64,000 nt of DNA, from NCBI RefSeq assembly GCF_037042905.1, contig NC_087252.1, positions 25,220,994 to 25,284,993 of the forward strand, given 5' to 3'. Below, piece by piece: positions 55,420 through 64,000 of this stretch (within the stretch, counting starts at the first letter, position 1; every line of letters starts with the position of its first letter). This DNA comes from Lytechinus pictus (lineage: Eukaryota > Echinodermata > Echinoidea > Temnopleuroida > Toxopneustidae). Under the pieces are notes generated by a model. It did no database searches and was not told the origin of the DNA. It saw only the letters and a program-made list of their open reading frames with translations. The translations under genes were made by a program, and so were the position numbers.

Positions 55420-56378
55420 TGATGATTCTAGAGAGAATGGTGTGAATTATAGTCGAGTATCATTTAGTATTCTAACCTGATACAAAAGTAAAAAGTACGA
55501 GTATTTGCCATTTATTATTTGTTTATCATCGTTGACTGAAATTAATTTGTGATGTTTGAGATATCTAGCTCCCTCTCACGGTGTTATGTTTTTGTGAAAT
55601 GGCAAATTCAGAACCTATCTTAAAAATTTAGAGATTGGATATGGGAAAGATTTTACCCATTTCAAGGAGTTGGTGCTGCTTGGGTTTTTATTTAATAAAA
55701 AAAGAAGAAAAGAAAACGCGGTCTGTAAGTCACTATAAGTCGGCATCCGATTAAATTTAAACTTTCATGTAAAACAGCAAAATTTATCAAATAAAAACAC
55801 TGATGCTTTCATGCTCCTCATACCTCTTTAGGGCACACACAATTATATAACTGAAATAGTGACACGCGCTTTCCCACGTTTTTTAAAATCAAAACTTAAA
55901 AAAAAACAATCTGTTCCTCATCTCTAAATCTTAACAATTCCTTTTTCAGGGAGACTTCCCATTGCTCTATTGTCTTAATTCTAAAACTTTTTTTCACCTT
56001 TCCCATGGTGAAAACAGCGAGAATAAAAATAGACCTTGGACTCTACTTTGTTAAGCACTGAAATCTCTCAACTTCACGGAAGACTTAATTTCGTTTGTAT
56101 ACTGGGATACTTTTTCATAAAGACTTGTTATTATAACAAATGAACAATATTCATAACAAATTTACTATCGGCCAATCAAATTGTATCATTTCAGTAGCTT
56201 TAAACTGTTTGTTATTGTATCAAGCTCGATGAAACAGGCCCGAGAACATTCTGACCGGGACAAGTCCAATCTACCATGTTTACCGTATACGGTCACATCA
56301 ACGAAACCGACTCCAAACCGACCGATGGTATGTCAATGATAACGCTTTGATCGGCCTGGAGTCGAATTCGCCGGTGTG
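55420..56378. other. Stretch without recognised gene
   Basis: No exon is supported. A 'gatgaaacaggcccgaga' end near 56230 suggests a decayed GGGCCTGTTTCA-type MITE. Confidence 0.35.
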
Positions 56379-56663
56379 CACCGTTAAAAAAATTATCCTT
56401 AAAATAAAAGAAGTTCCTGCAGCAGAGTCTCGAGAACACCTGTAATCTTACCAGATTGCGTAATCTTACAGGAAATTGGTATTTGGTGTATGGAACCTTA
56501 CAAATTTCCTTTGATAAAACACACTTTTCCCCTTTTTTAACAGACCTGTTCTGTTAAATTGCAGAAAAATTCCTGTTGTATGAATTTACAGAATGATTCT
56601 GTTATTGCTTTTTGCAAAATCTTCTTTTTTGTTGTTGTAAAATCAGGTTTTTTTAACAGTGTG
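56379..56663. mobile_element. MITE with CACCGTTAAAAAAA ends
   Basis: 'gcaccgttaaaaaaatt' at the left is the imperfect inverse of 'gtttttttaacagtgtg' at the right. The interior repeats 'cttacagg', 'aacctgtt' and 'cctgttgt' words. Confidence 0.65.
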
Positions 56664-57870
56664 ACTGAGACAAAATAAGGGATTTACGCTTCCACTATGC
56701 ACAACGTATTTAAGAATATAGAAAATGTCTTGTCGAATGGCCTTTTATAACAAAAGATCAACCAAAAGGTCTTTGTCGAGAATTGATGAATCAAAACAAC
56801 AGTTTAGTCCCGGATTCTGGAAGGACGGCGTATTTGCAATTTTTCGTCAAAACCTTGGACGAAACTGCTGTTCTTATTCACAATTTTTCGACAAAGACTT
56901 ACCAGTTCTTTATCGTTCGACGGGTATTTTCAATAAATTTACTGTGTTCTTGAATGCATCGTGCGTCGCTGTGCATGAAGCCAATTTAAAGGTGCGCCGA
57001 TTCCCTGGATTCAAGAGGGCGCTGTTGGACGTTGCTGTACTCGCCGCCATCTCGATTTGAAGACCATCGTCATGATATGCATGCAGCTGTCAATCATCAA
57101 AACTCCACGTCGCAATCACACAAACCACTCCCACACCCAACTGTTTAAACTTATTACGTTATTCTCAATGTCAGATCATCGCTCGGTTTGGGGTCGGTTC
57201 ATTTGTCTGACTGTGACACGGACCCATTATCAGAGTTCTAGTTCACTCTTGCAAGGATTTAAAGTCAATGCATATCGGCTGTGAATATGACCAGCCGAAA
57301 ATTTGATTTATTTTAATCATAAAAATACATTTCTTATTTCTTAATCTCAAACAATTTGAATTCAATTCTGGTTGCTTTAAACTCACACAAGGCAACAATC
57401 CAATCATTAGCTGGTCACTATTTAAAAGCCGATATTGATTTATTTTAAATCCTTGAAATTCAGAGAGTACCTTTTTACACGTTGACACTTTTTGTATTAT
57501 TTTTCAGAATACATATTATATTGAAAGTATGAATGGTTTCAGCTTCATAGATCTCCAAGTTAAAACATAGACATCGAGACTCAACTCCAATCCACTCCGG
57601 AACATGGCACAAATAGTACATCGATCATTATATTATGTTAGTATATATTTCAGTATATTAAAAAAATCAGCATTAAAAAAACCCAAAATAATCGATAAAT
57701 ATTGACTGCACGTATTCCGTTTATATAGGCAAACTGGTTCCCGTTGCATAAAGAGTCGTAATCAAACCAAACTCCCAAAAATCTATCGGTACTCGACTTT
57801 CAACCGATGAAATGCGCGCATGAGGGACTTACGCAAGACTTTTTATTACTTATACGGAGTGTAACAAAAT
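56664..57870. other. Stretch with a shared repeat word, no gene called
   Basis: An open frame at 56725-57060 ends in a segment ('ccctggattcaagagggcgctgttgg' region at about 57003-57040) that recurs in variant form at about 62410-62450 and, inverted, at about 63135-63180. The frame is more likely repeat than gene. Confidence 0.4.
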
Positions 57871-57875
57871 ACCAG

Positions 57876-58040
57876 GGGGCCGTTTCATAAAGCTGTTCGT
57901 AAGTTGAGAGCGACTTTAAGAACGACTGGTGATCCTTTCTTACGCGCTAAACCATCCCCACTGAATCTACCGTTTACAAGAAAGGATCACCAGTCGTTCT
58001 TAAAGTCGCTCTTAACTTACGAACAGCTTTATGAAACATC
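57876..58040. mobile_element. Near-perfect hairpin MITE, ~60-bp arms
   Basis: The arm at about 57881-57942 ('gtttcataaagctgttcgta ... gactggtgatcctttctt') is the almost exact inverse of 57978-58037, with a ~35-base centre. The ends are of the GGGCCGTTTCATAAAG kind. Confidence 0.85.
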
Positions 58041-58074
58041 CACCGGTTATCAATGTAATCCTTTCCCCCAACAC

Positions 58075-58255
58075 GTTCAAATACACTGAATGCCTATATG
58101 CGACCCGTTGCAGAATGAATTGCCATTAAACGCAAATCAAAATATCAAGCGTATGTCGCTCATGCGCGCATTTCATTGGCTGAACGTCAATTTACGTTTG
58201 ATTTTTGGAGTTCCGTTTGATTGCAGCGCTTTCTGAAACGCCCCCAGGACATTGG
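58075..58255. mobile_element. Probable MITE
   Basis: 'cattaaacgcaaatcaaaat' and 'atttacgtttgatttttgg' form inverted inner arms, and 'gcgctttctgaaacgccccc' resembles the GGGCGTTTCA-type ends nearby. The left end is unclear. Confidence 0.4.
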
Positions 58256-58416
58256 TAAAATGCAACACAAATTGATAGAATAAATATAATAAATGACGTT
58301 AGGATACAGCCTATAGTTTCTATGCAAAACGACAAAGAAATATTGTACTTTCTATTAAAGGGGTGCTCCAGCACCACCCCCTAAAAAATTTTTTTTCCAG
58401 AATGATTGTCACTTTA

Positions 58417-58625
58417 AAGAGAAATTCCAGTAGTTGCAGTAAACACTGATTTCATGAGAAAGTCTGTAAAACCAGGCTTAATTGTCAGTTTATCATCGAG
58501 GATCTAGATCTGGTACAGTTACATAAACTGAACTTTGTGAAATCTTGAAATCTACGCTGAATAATGTTCAGACTGAACTTCCCCAACACAGATAAGCGCA
58601 CGTGGGACAGTGTATAATTATTGAA
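58417..58625 (+). repeat. Interspersed repeat, copy 2
   Basis: Close copy of 28053-28265 in the same orientation, with a few substitutions. Confidence 0.85.
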
Positions 58626-59180
58626 TTTAATAGACCAGTTCGTAGTTACTTCATGGAAAATTTTGGTCAAATGACCTTTTATTTCTTTCATTATGATAGG
58701 CAGATTTCAAAGCAAGATATTACGTAAGCTTGCCTTACATAGCAGGATGATGAAATTGAATAGACCAGGTGACTAGAATAGCACACCAATGAACACTTTA
58801 TGAAGGTATTTGTTGCATTCCTACTTTGAATGCATATCATAGCTTGTTGCACAATGTACTTGGCAAACTGTGAAATACCAGTCGTTCGTGGACGCATTGT
58901 TGTTTTTTGTGGATGTAAATGAAAACCACAATTCAAAAGAATATATGAATAATCAAGACATCAAAGTTGGTGCTTATCTCATTAGATTTTAAACCACCAT
59001 GTCACATTAGTACAAATGACCTTCCTCTGATCATGCGTAGAATCTGTTGATCATGCGCAGAAAGGAACTACGAACTGGCTTATTATGGCAACTACCATCG
59101 TGACAGGGCTTGGCAGTCAATCAAAGTTACCATGGAAGTTCTTATGATGGCCAAGTAACCATAGTTGACACTATAACTAA
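58626..59180. other. Stretch without recognised gene
   Basis: No supported exon. Near 59085-59165 'taaccatagttgacactataac' and 'accatcgtgacag' resemble decayed MITE ends. Confidence 0.3.
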
Positions 59181-59370
59181 ACGGGCCCGCCTCGTGAAAG
59201 TGTCACACTCCAGCTTGACACCATCTCTATGGAAAGCCAAGCTAGACATTAATCTTTTGTGAACAGACGTATGCTTCGCACATTCCATGCGTCTGCATTT
59301 TGTCCAATCAGCCTATCGTCCAGTTTTGCTTTCCGTAGAGATGGCAAGCTTTCATAAAACGAAACACTGA

Positions 59371-59510
59371 GGGGCGTTTCACTAACATTTTCATCCGACG
59401 AGTTGTCAGATCCTTTCTTGATTCTGATTGGCTTAGAAGCAGTGTTACTATGGTAAAGGAAGGATAAAAAAGGATTCCGTGTCGGATCAAACCCTTGAAT
59501 GAAACGCTTC
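59371..59510. mobile_element. GGGGCGTTTCACTAAC-type MITE
   Basis: 'ggggcgtttcactaacattttcatccgac' at the left pairs with the inverse of 'gtcggatcaaacccttgaatgaaacgcttc' at the right. Confidence 0.75.
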
Positions 59511-59675
59511 TCTGGTCTCTGCTGATACAGCTGTCAGAGGTTGGAGAATCAACTCATTCTGAAGGAGATCACATACATTCTATACACACCAATGGGGATG
59601 TCGCAAGGTACTTGCCATTGATCGCATTTCAAGGTCAGCTTTTTTATCAACAAGTATAAATTGATTTGCCTTGAA

Positions 59676-60222
59676 AGGACAAGTCCACCTCAATAAAAAG
59701 TTGGTTTCAATAAAAGGAGAAAAATCCAACAAACACAACACTGAAAATTTAGGGTTATGACATTTTAAACAGTTTTATGCAAATCCTGGTCGGTATGCGA
59801 ATGAGCAGACAGATGACGTCACCCGCTCACTATTTCTTTTGTATTTTATTATATGAAATATGAAAAATTCGAATTTTCTCCTCATCGTCATGTGGAACAA
59901 AACTTTATGCCTCCCTGAACATGTGCAATTACCATTATATTAACAGTTTGTGGTTAAATAAAGTTGGTCCCAATTGTCAAATCTGTGAAAATTGAAATAT
60001 TTTATAATTTAAACAATAAAAAACACAATAAATAGTGAGTGACATCATCGACTCTCTCATTTGCACATCGATAGTTGTTTTGTTTTGTGAAAAATAAGCA
60101 AAACTTTAAAATGACATAACTTTCTTATTTTACATCCGATTTTGATGAAATTGTCAGGGTTATGTTAGTTTGATTTTTCTCTATCCATTCAAATCAACAA
60201 TTTTCTGAGGTGGACTTGACCT
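59676..60222. mobile_element. TTAA-type MITE (AGGACAAGTCCACC family), copy 2
   Basis: AGGACAAGTCCACCTC at the left and GAGGTGGACTTGACCT at the right are a good inverted pair. The flanks TTGAA and TTTA look like a decayed TTAA duplication. It is homologous over its length to 36955-37561. Confidence 0.8.
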
Positions 60223-60867
60223 TTTATAGTTAAAATCAATCTATCACCTGTAAACTTGTATCTAAAATTTGCAACTGATTGAAAATATTTTCTTGCAAGT
60301 TGCAACACATTACGGGGAGAATGGATGGGCCTACAAAAATGCGGCTTTTTTATCTTGTTAGCGCACGGAATTTCTCATATGTCTCCTTAATGTTCAAGGT
60401 GCAGTAAAATATGGTTTCTTTAAAAAAGTAGAAATTTTGCACCTACAACATACTCTGCGCCATTAAATGTGGATAATGTAGCTAACTCTACCTTTTAACG
60501 TGCACAGCGTAACAGCATTCACTATTTGCGGTCATCCTATCAACCACGAGTGTGGGTAGTTGTTCCTATCTGCCTATTTCGTTTAGTGTACAAACAGAAA
60601 TATGAAAACCAATTTACAACTGCAATGAACTGCCAGCCCGATCATTCCCACTCAAAAGACAGTAACAAAATAATTATTCGAAAATTTCATTAAATGTGCT
60701 CGTAATAAAATAACAGCTTGGGGTCTTACATGTACTCTGATTATAATATGTCTGTATCGATATATACTTTAGATGTATCACTAGCTAAAACATTGATATT
60801 GATTAGTTTTAGAAATTTCGTACGTAAAACAATAATCCGTTTAAACGGTGTCCGATATATCTAATTA
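60223..60867. other. Stretch without recognised gene
   Basis: It contains 'aaggtgcagtaaaatatgg ... ttttgcacctac' at about 60398-60450, a small inverted repeat similar to one near 8860-8950. No exon is supported. Confidence 0.35.
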
Positions 60868-61083
60868 TACAATGCGTTTCAGAAAAAAAGGTAATCCAAA
60901 TCGAGGGAGCCGATTTTTAAAGCCCATTTAATTCTATAAAATCATATGGTTGGATATGAGAGAAGAACTCCTCAGCTTTCCATTGATACCCTATTTGTAC
61001 CAGTTGTGTCAAGCATGACCAAATTAACTGATGTTGAAGACAAAAGATGCAGATACCCCTTTTTAGAAGTTTTTGAAAACTTG

Positions 61084-62050
61084 ATGAAAGGGTCGAGGCT
61101 GATGTGAATACTTTCATCGATGCCCGAGTTGGCAACAATATTTTGATTGGCCCCCTTTTCTTCCAAGGGAGTGCAAATGGGCGATTGTACTTGCAGATGA
61201 TTGACGAGGAGATCGTGACACAGTTGGATCAACATTTTGAGAGACATGTTCGAGGAGTGTACAGGTGGATCCAGGATGGCGCTCCTGCGCATCGTTCCAT
61301 CACCATTCGTGATAGACTATAAGAAAACTGTTTGGACATCGAGTTGTTACCCTCAACCATGACGTAGAATGGCTATCAAGATTGCATGACCTTGAGATCA
61401 TGCCCTGTGATTATTTCCCTTGGGGACACGTAAAGAAAACCAAGGTGTTCGCAACTTGGTTCGCAACTCCTCAAGATATTGATGATTTGGAGGGCCGAAT
61501 TCAACTTGAGGTGGAAGCTTTGCGCATTGATCCAGCAATGGTGAGACGAGTTGTTTAAAGGCGACCGCACACCTTACGACTGGTCTGCGACCCGATTTAG
61601 GAACAAATCGCATTTTGCTCATTTTCTGAAGATGTGAAGAGAACATATCACTTTATTTGAGGTTGAAATTAATTGAAATAATAATATTATAACAATTTTG
61701 AAAGATTGCAAGCCCTTATTTTGGAGTAAAGTCCAAATTAGGTTCAAATCGTAGCCAATCGTAAGACTGCTATGACGTCATTACGACTAGATATTAAATT
61801 CGCTTTTATTCTAAGAAGGATGATAGCATAGTCACAAATTTGATCATAGGTATTCGTACGATGATTTAGAACATTACACAGTAAGATATTCCAAGTCTCA
61901 ATATTAGCATCAAATTCTATTACATTTTATTCTGAAATCGGGTCGCAGACCAGTCGTAAGGTGTGCGGTGGCCTTAAGATATCCTTCCACGGTGCCGGCT
62001 TTGTGTGCAAAGGAGACGGGAGGACATGCAGGAGGACACGCTGAAGGTGT
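61084..62050 (+). pseudogene. Mariner-type (DDE) transposase remnant
   Basis: Readable pieces include NGRLYLQMIDEEIVTQL, WIQDGAPAHRS (second catalytic Asp in the family's 'QDGAPAH' block), CDYFPWGHVKKTKVF (region of the third catalytic residue), DIDDLEGRIQLEVEAL, MVRRVV and, after the nested MITE, PRCRLCVQRRREDM. The family's block with the first Asp and the N-terminal DNA-binding domain are missing, and stops and frameshifts occur (TAA at 61320-61322, others at about 61350-61380). It cannot encode an active enzyme. Confidence 0.8.
61559..61974. mobile_element. 416-bp MITE nested in the mariner transposase (TAA duplication)
   Basis: AGGCGACCGCACACCTTACG at the left and CGTAAGGTGTGCGGTGGCCT at the right form ~35-bp inverted repeats with one mismatch near the tip, flanked by TAA on both sides (61556-61558, 61975-61977). 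Removing the insert and one TAA rejoins the transposase in one frame between MVRRVV and PRCRLCV, which proves the boundaries. A TWA duplication suggests PIF/Harbinger mobilisation. Confidence 0.88.
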
Positions 62051-62559
62051 GGGTGAATAAGACATCAACCTTTCAAACATCATTTCAGAGGAATGCCTTG
62101 ACTCTACATTCCAAAAATTACTTGGAAACCTCAAAAACATCCTATTCTATCATGTGCAGATTTTACCCTCTTTACCAAAACTTGGAAAAAGTGTCATCTT
62201 CACCCATTGTCATTAACATTAATTCGGTCATGCGTGACACAGATGGTACAAATAGGGTATCAATTGAGAGCTGAGGTGTTCTTTTCTCATATCCATGCAG
62301 AATAATTTCACGAAATGAAATATGATACGAATATCAGCCCTCTATATTTGGATTACTCTTTTTTCTGAAACGCACTGTATACATTTGAAGTTAAAAGAAC
62401 CTACAATTGCACGTTGCCAGGATTTAAGAGAGAGCTGTTGGACATTCATTGTATTTACGCGCTGCAATCGACGGTGCGAGCAGATCATTGACACCAAAGT
62501 TAAACGACGCTCACGCAGATGTCATGTTCTGAATGCCCAAACCCTTGATTCTCAGTTGC

Positions 62560-63080
62560 GTACGCTTTGGCTGCTTTTCGAAACCTTCTGTTTTGTGAAG
62601 TGGCGTCATCAGATGTTTGGGCCAACGTACGCCGATATAGGTATCACATGCCTAATTCATTTCCCAAAGACTCGTGTGTTAAAGTGGCACTTTGAAAAAA
62701 ATCATAAAAGATAAAGAGGAAATTCGAGGGTTGAATGTTTACTACCAGTGGACAGGATATATATCTGACATTCCATATCTGACCAGAAAAGGGTACCTCG
62801 ACCGGCTCATTTTAAAAATAAATCGGCATTTATAAAGATTACACCTGACAGGATCAAATTCATCACTTGAGAGAGTAAAATGGTCCTAATTCTTCCACCA
62901 GTAACAAAATAGTTCCAAAGTAGTGATATATCTTTCCAATTTGGAAAAAGGAAGTTCAGTAGGTACCCTCCCTAGAATCAGTGTTAGATTGTCAGTCATA
63001 TTCATTCATTTTTGTCAATCAGCAATATCAAATTTGAAAATTGAGAATGGGTTGACTCGAATGAATATCTTTTGCCTGCC
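62560..63080 (-). repeat. Interspersed repeat R, copy 2
   Basis: Inverse partner of 40736-41265 (see 'gttgaatgtttactaccag', 'cattccatatctgaccag' and 'tttttgtcaatcagcaatatc'). It lies just beyond the mariner copy, as copy 1 lies just before the other mariner-like element. Confidence 0.65.
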
Positions 63081-63310
63081 AGTTGTAATTAGGCCCGTGA
63101 AACCTCTCGTCAAAAGCAGCATTAGACCCGTGTTTACAGCACCGTCCTACAGCGCCCTCTTGAATCCAGCGAATGTGCACATTTAAATTAGCTTCATAAG
63201 CTACAGTACTCTATGAATAATAATAATAATATATAATATGTTAACAAAAAACCCAAATCTTTTTCTAATTTCACTTCGAGAAACAAAATGCATGCCGCTA
63301 ATGCACTATT
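63081..63310. other. Repeat word and 3' flank of the minus-strand gene
   Basis: About 63135-63180 carries the inverted form of the 'ggattcaagagggcgctg' word seen at 57.0 kb. The rest lies downstream of the minus-strand polyadenylation signal. Confidence 0.4.
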
Positions 63311-63312
63311 TG

Positions 63313-63318
63313 TTTATT
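63313..63318 (-). promoter_or_regulatory. Polyadenylation signal
   Basis: AATAAA on the minus strand ('caaataaacaaatag'), about 120 bases after the stop codon of the exon at 63435-63778. Confidence 0.45.
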
Positions 63319-63324
63319 TGAATT

Positions 63325-63415
63325 TAAAAAAAAGAAGAAGAAGAAGAAGAAGGAGAAGAAGAAGAAAAAAAGAAGAAGAGGGGAGGAGGAAGAGGAGAAG
63401 AAGAATAAGAAGAAC
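63325..63415. repeat. (AAG/AGG)n microsatellite
   Basis: Imperfect GAA/GGA trinucleotide repeat. It falls in the probable 3' UTR of the minus-strand gene. Confidence 0.93.
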
Positions 63416-63434
63416 CAGAAGAGTCCCTACAATC

Positions 63435-63778
63435 TTAAAACTCCTTAGCAAAAATAGCCATGAGAAGAGCAGCAATGACGACGACGACGTCGGTACGCAG
63501 AGACCCAGCCCCTCCAACAATAGTCCCGTTGAGGGGGCATACAATGTTTGCATCCAGCTGGGTTGTGTCTGCCTGAAATATCATTGGCAAACGTCCTACC
63601 AACGGAGCCGCTGTGTCAGTGATACCATAGTCATCGCGATAATTCAAAATATTTCCGAGCAAGTCGGATCGGGCATCATTATCTTCACTGCATGTATTAC
63701 TTTTGATTGTCTGCACACATCCCAAAATGGTGGCACTGAAGGTCACTGAAGGTAGACTGGGATCTACTATTCCCGTCC
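63435..63778 (-). CDS. Terminal coding exon of a surface protein with C-terminal membrane/GPI-type signal
   Basis: On the minus strand a long pyrimidine tract ending CTCGCACAG (acceptor at 63780-63779) precedes a frame entered with two bases left of a split codon and open for 113 codons to TAA at 63437-63435. The sequence is well mixed and carries three cysteines (LGCVQ, SNTCSED, NIVCPLN) and an N-glycosylation-type NGT. It ends with small residues (GGAGS), a hydrophobic run VVVVIAALLMAIF and only AKEF after it. That is the layout of a GPI-attachment signal or a minimal membrane anchor. Upstream exons lie to the right, outside the window. I do not recognise the family. Confidence 0.6.
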
Positions 63779-64000
63779 CTGTGCGAGAAAAGAGGAAAAT
63801 ATACAAAGAAAAAATATTCTTGTAAAAAATTCTTCTATTTGATCATGCTCAATAGTTTTTTAGTGTACCTTATCGTTTTAAAACTTGACCATTATAGCCT
63901 ACAAGCTTAAGACACGAAATTCAAATCATATAAAATCATTTGATTACACCAATGTGATAAACATTACAAATATATGAGATGTAATACATGTATGAGATGA
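63779..64000 (-). other. Intron upstream of the terminal exon
   Basis: AT-rich sequence containing the polypyrimidine tract of the acceptor. No further exon is visible before the window ends. Confidence 0.45.

Larger units (their letters stand above)
60868..62379 (+). mobile_element. Mariner-family transposon, ~1.5 kb, with long inverted ends and broken transposase
   Basis: TACAATGCGTTTCAG at the left and its near-inverse CTGAAACGCACTGTA at the right lie next to TA. Inverted similarity continues ~170 bp inward ('ttggatatgagagaagaa', 'ctcagctttccattgatacc', 'accagttgtgtcaagcatgacc' and their right-arm inverses). A transposase remnant lies in the middle, split by a 416-bp MITE. Without that insert the element would be about 1.1 kb. 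Confidence 0.85.

Noticed and set aside
56725-57060. 111-codon open frame
   Set aside because: Its 3' part is a repeat word found also at 62.4 and 63.15 kb, and no exon signals frame it.

Overview
The window is animal (metazoan) nuclear DNA that is AT-rich and packed with repeats. It holds LINEs with apurinic-endonuclease and reverse-transcriptase domains, tRNA-derived SINEs, many short inverted-repeat transposons, intron-containing genes and one nuclear tRNA gene. The dispersed repeats (the GCGAGCGCGAAGCGCGAGC unit, the CACAGTGTG unit, and MITEs with TTAA or TTA target duplications) suggest a marine invertebrate, most likely an echinoderm. That assignment is inference from repeat style and not from a marker gene.

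Layout. 0-5 kb: a GCGAGCGCG tandem array, microsatellites, a terminal-inverted-repeat element carrying a minisatellite with four nuclear-receptor-type DR1 motifs, and a SINE. 5.7-12 kb: a mariner-like non-autonomous element, inverted repeats, a second GCGAGCGCG array, a TTA-flanked MITE, and a possible minus-strand promoter with a tiny first exon. 12.9-16.3 kb: a large inverted repeat bracketing a broken L1/Tx1-like LINE. 16.7-20.8 kb: two 5'-truncated LINEs of another clade, each ending in short tandem repeats. 21-31 kb: TTAA-flanked MITEs (one nested in another), tRNA-Lys(TTT) and further MITEs. 32.6-38.9 kb: CACAGTGTG arrays, microsatellites, a 39-bp-type minisatellite and more MITEs. 41-48 kb: a mariner-like element, a possible terminal exon, and the best host gene in the window, a four-exon gene for an acidic Pro/Glu-rich single-pass membrane protein. 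48.4-53.7 kb: a nearly intact full-length LINE with a 14-bp target-site duplication, two ORFs and one frameshift. 54-63 kb: MITEs and a mariner-family copy with transposase remnants and its own nested MITE. 63.4-63.8 kb: the terminal coding exon of a minus-strand gene ending in a GPI-signal-like or membrane-anchor tail.

Only a few percent of the window is host coding sequence. Most of the rest is layered transposon insertions, and several can be ordered in time from target duplications and from comparing copies inside the window. No operon, CRISPR array, rRNA or clearly new multi-gene system was seen. The most useful leads are the four-exon membrane-protein gene, the LINE with its conserved 3'-terminal hairpin, the DR1-bearing element, and the nested TTAA element for which another copy in the window preserves the unoccupied site.
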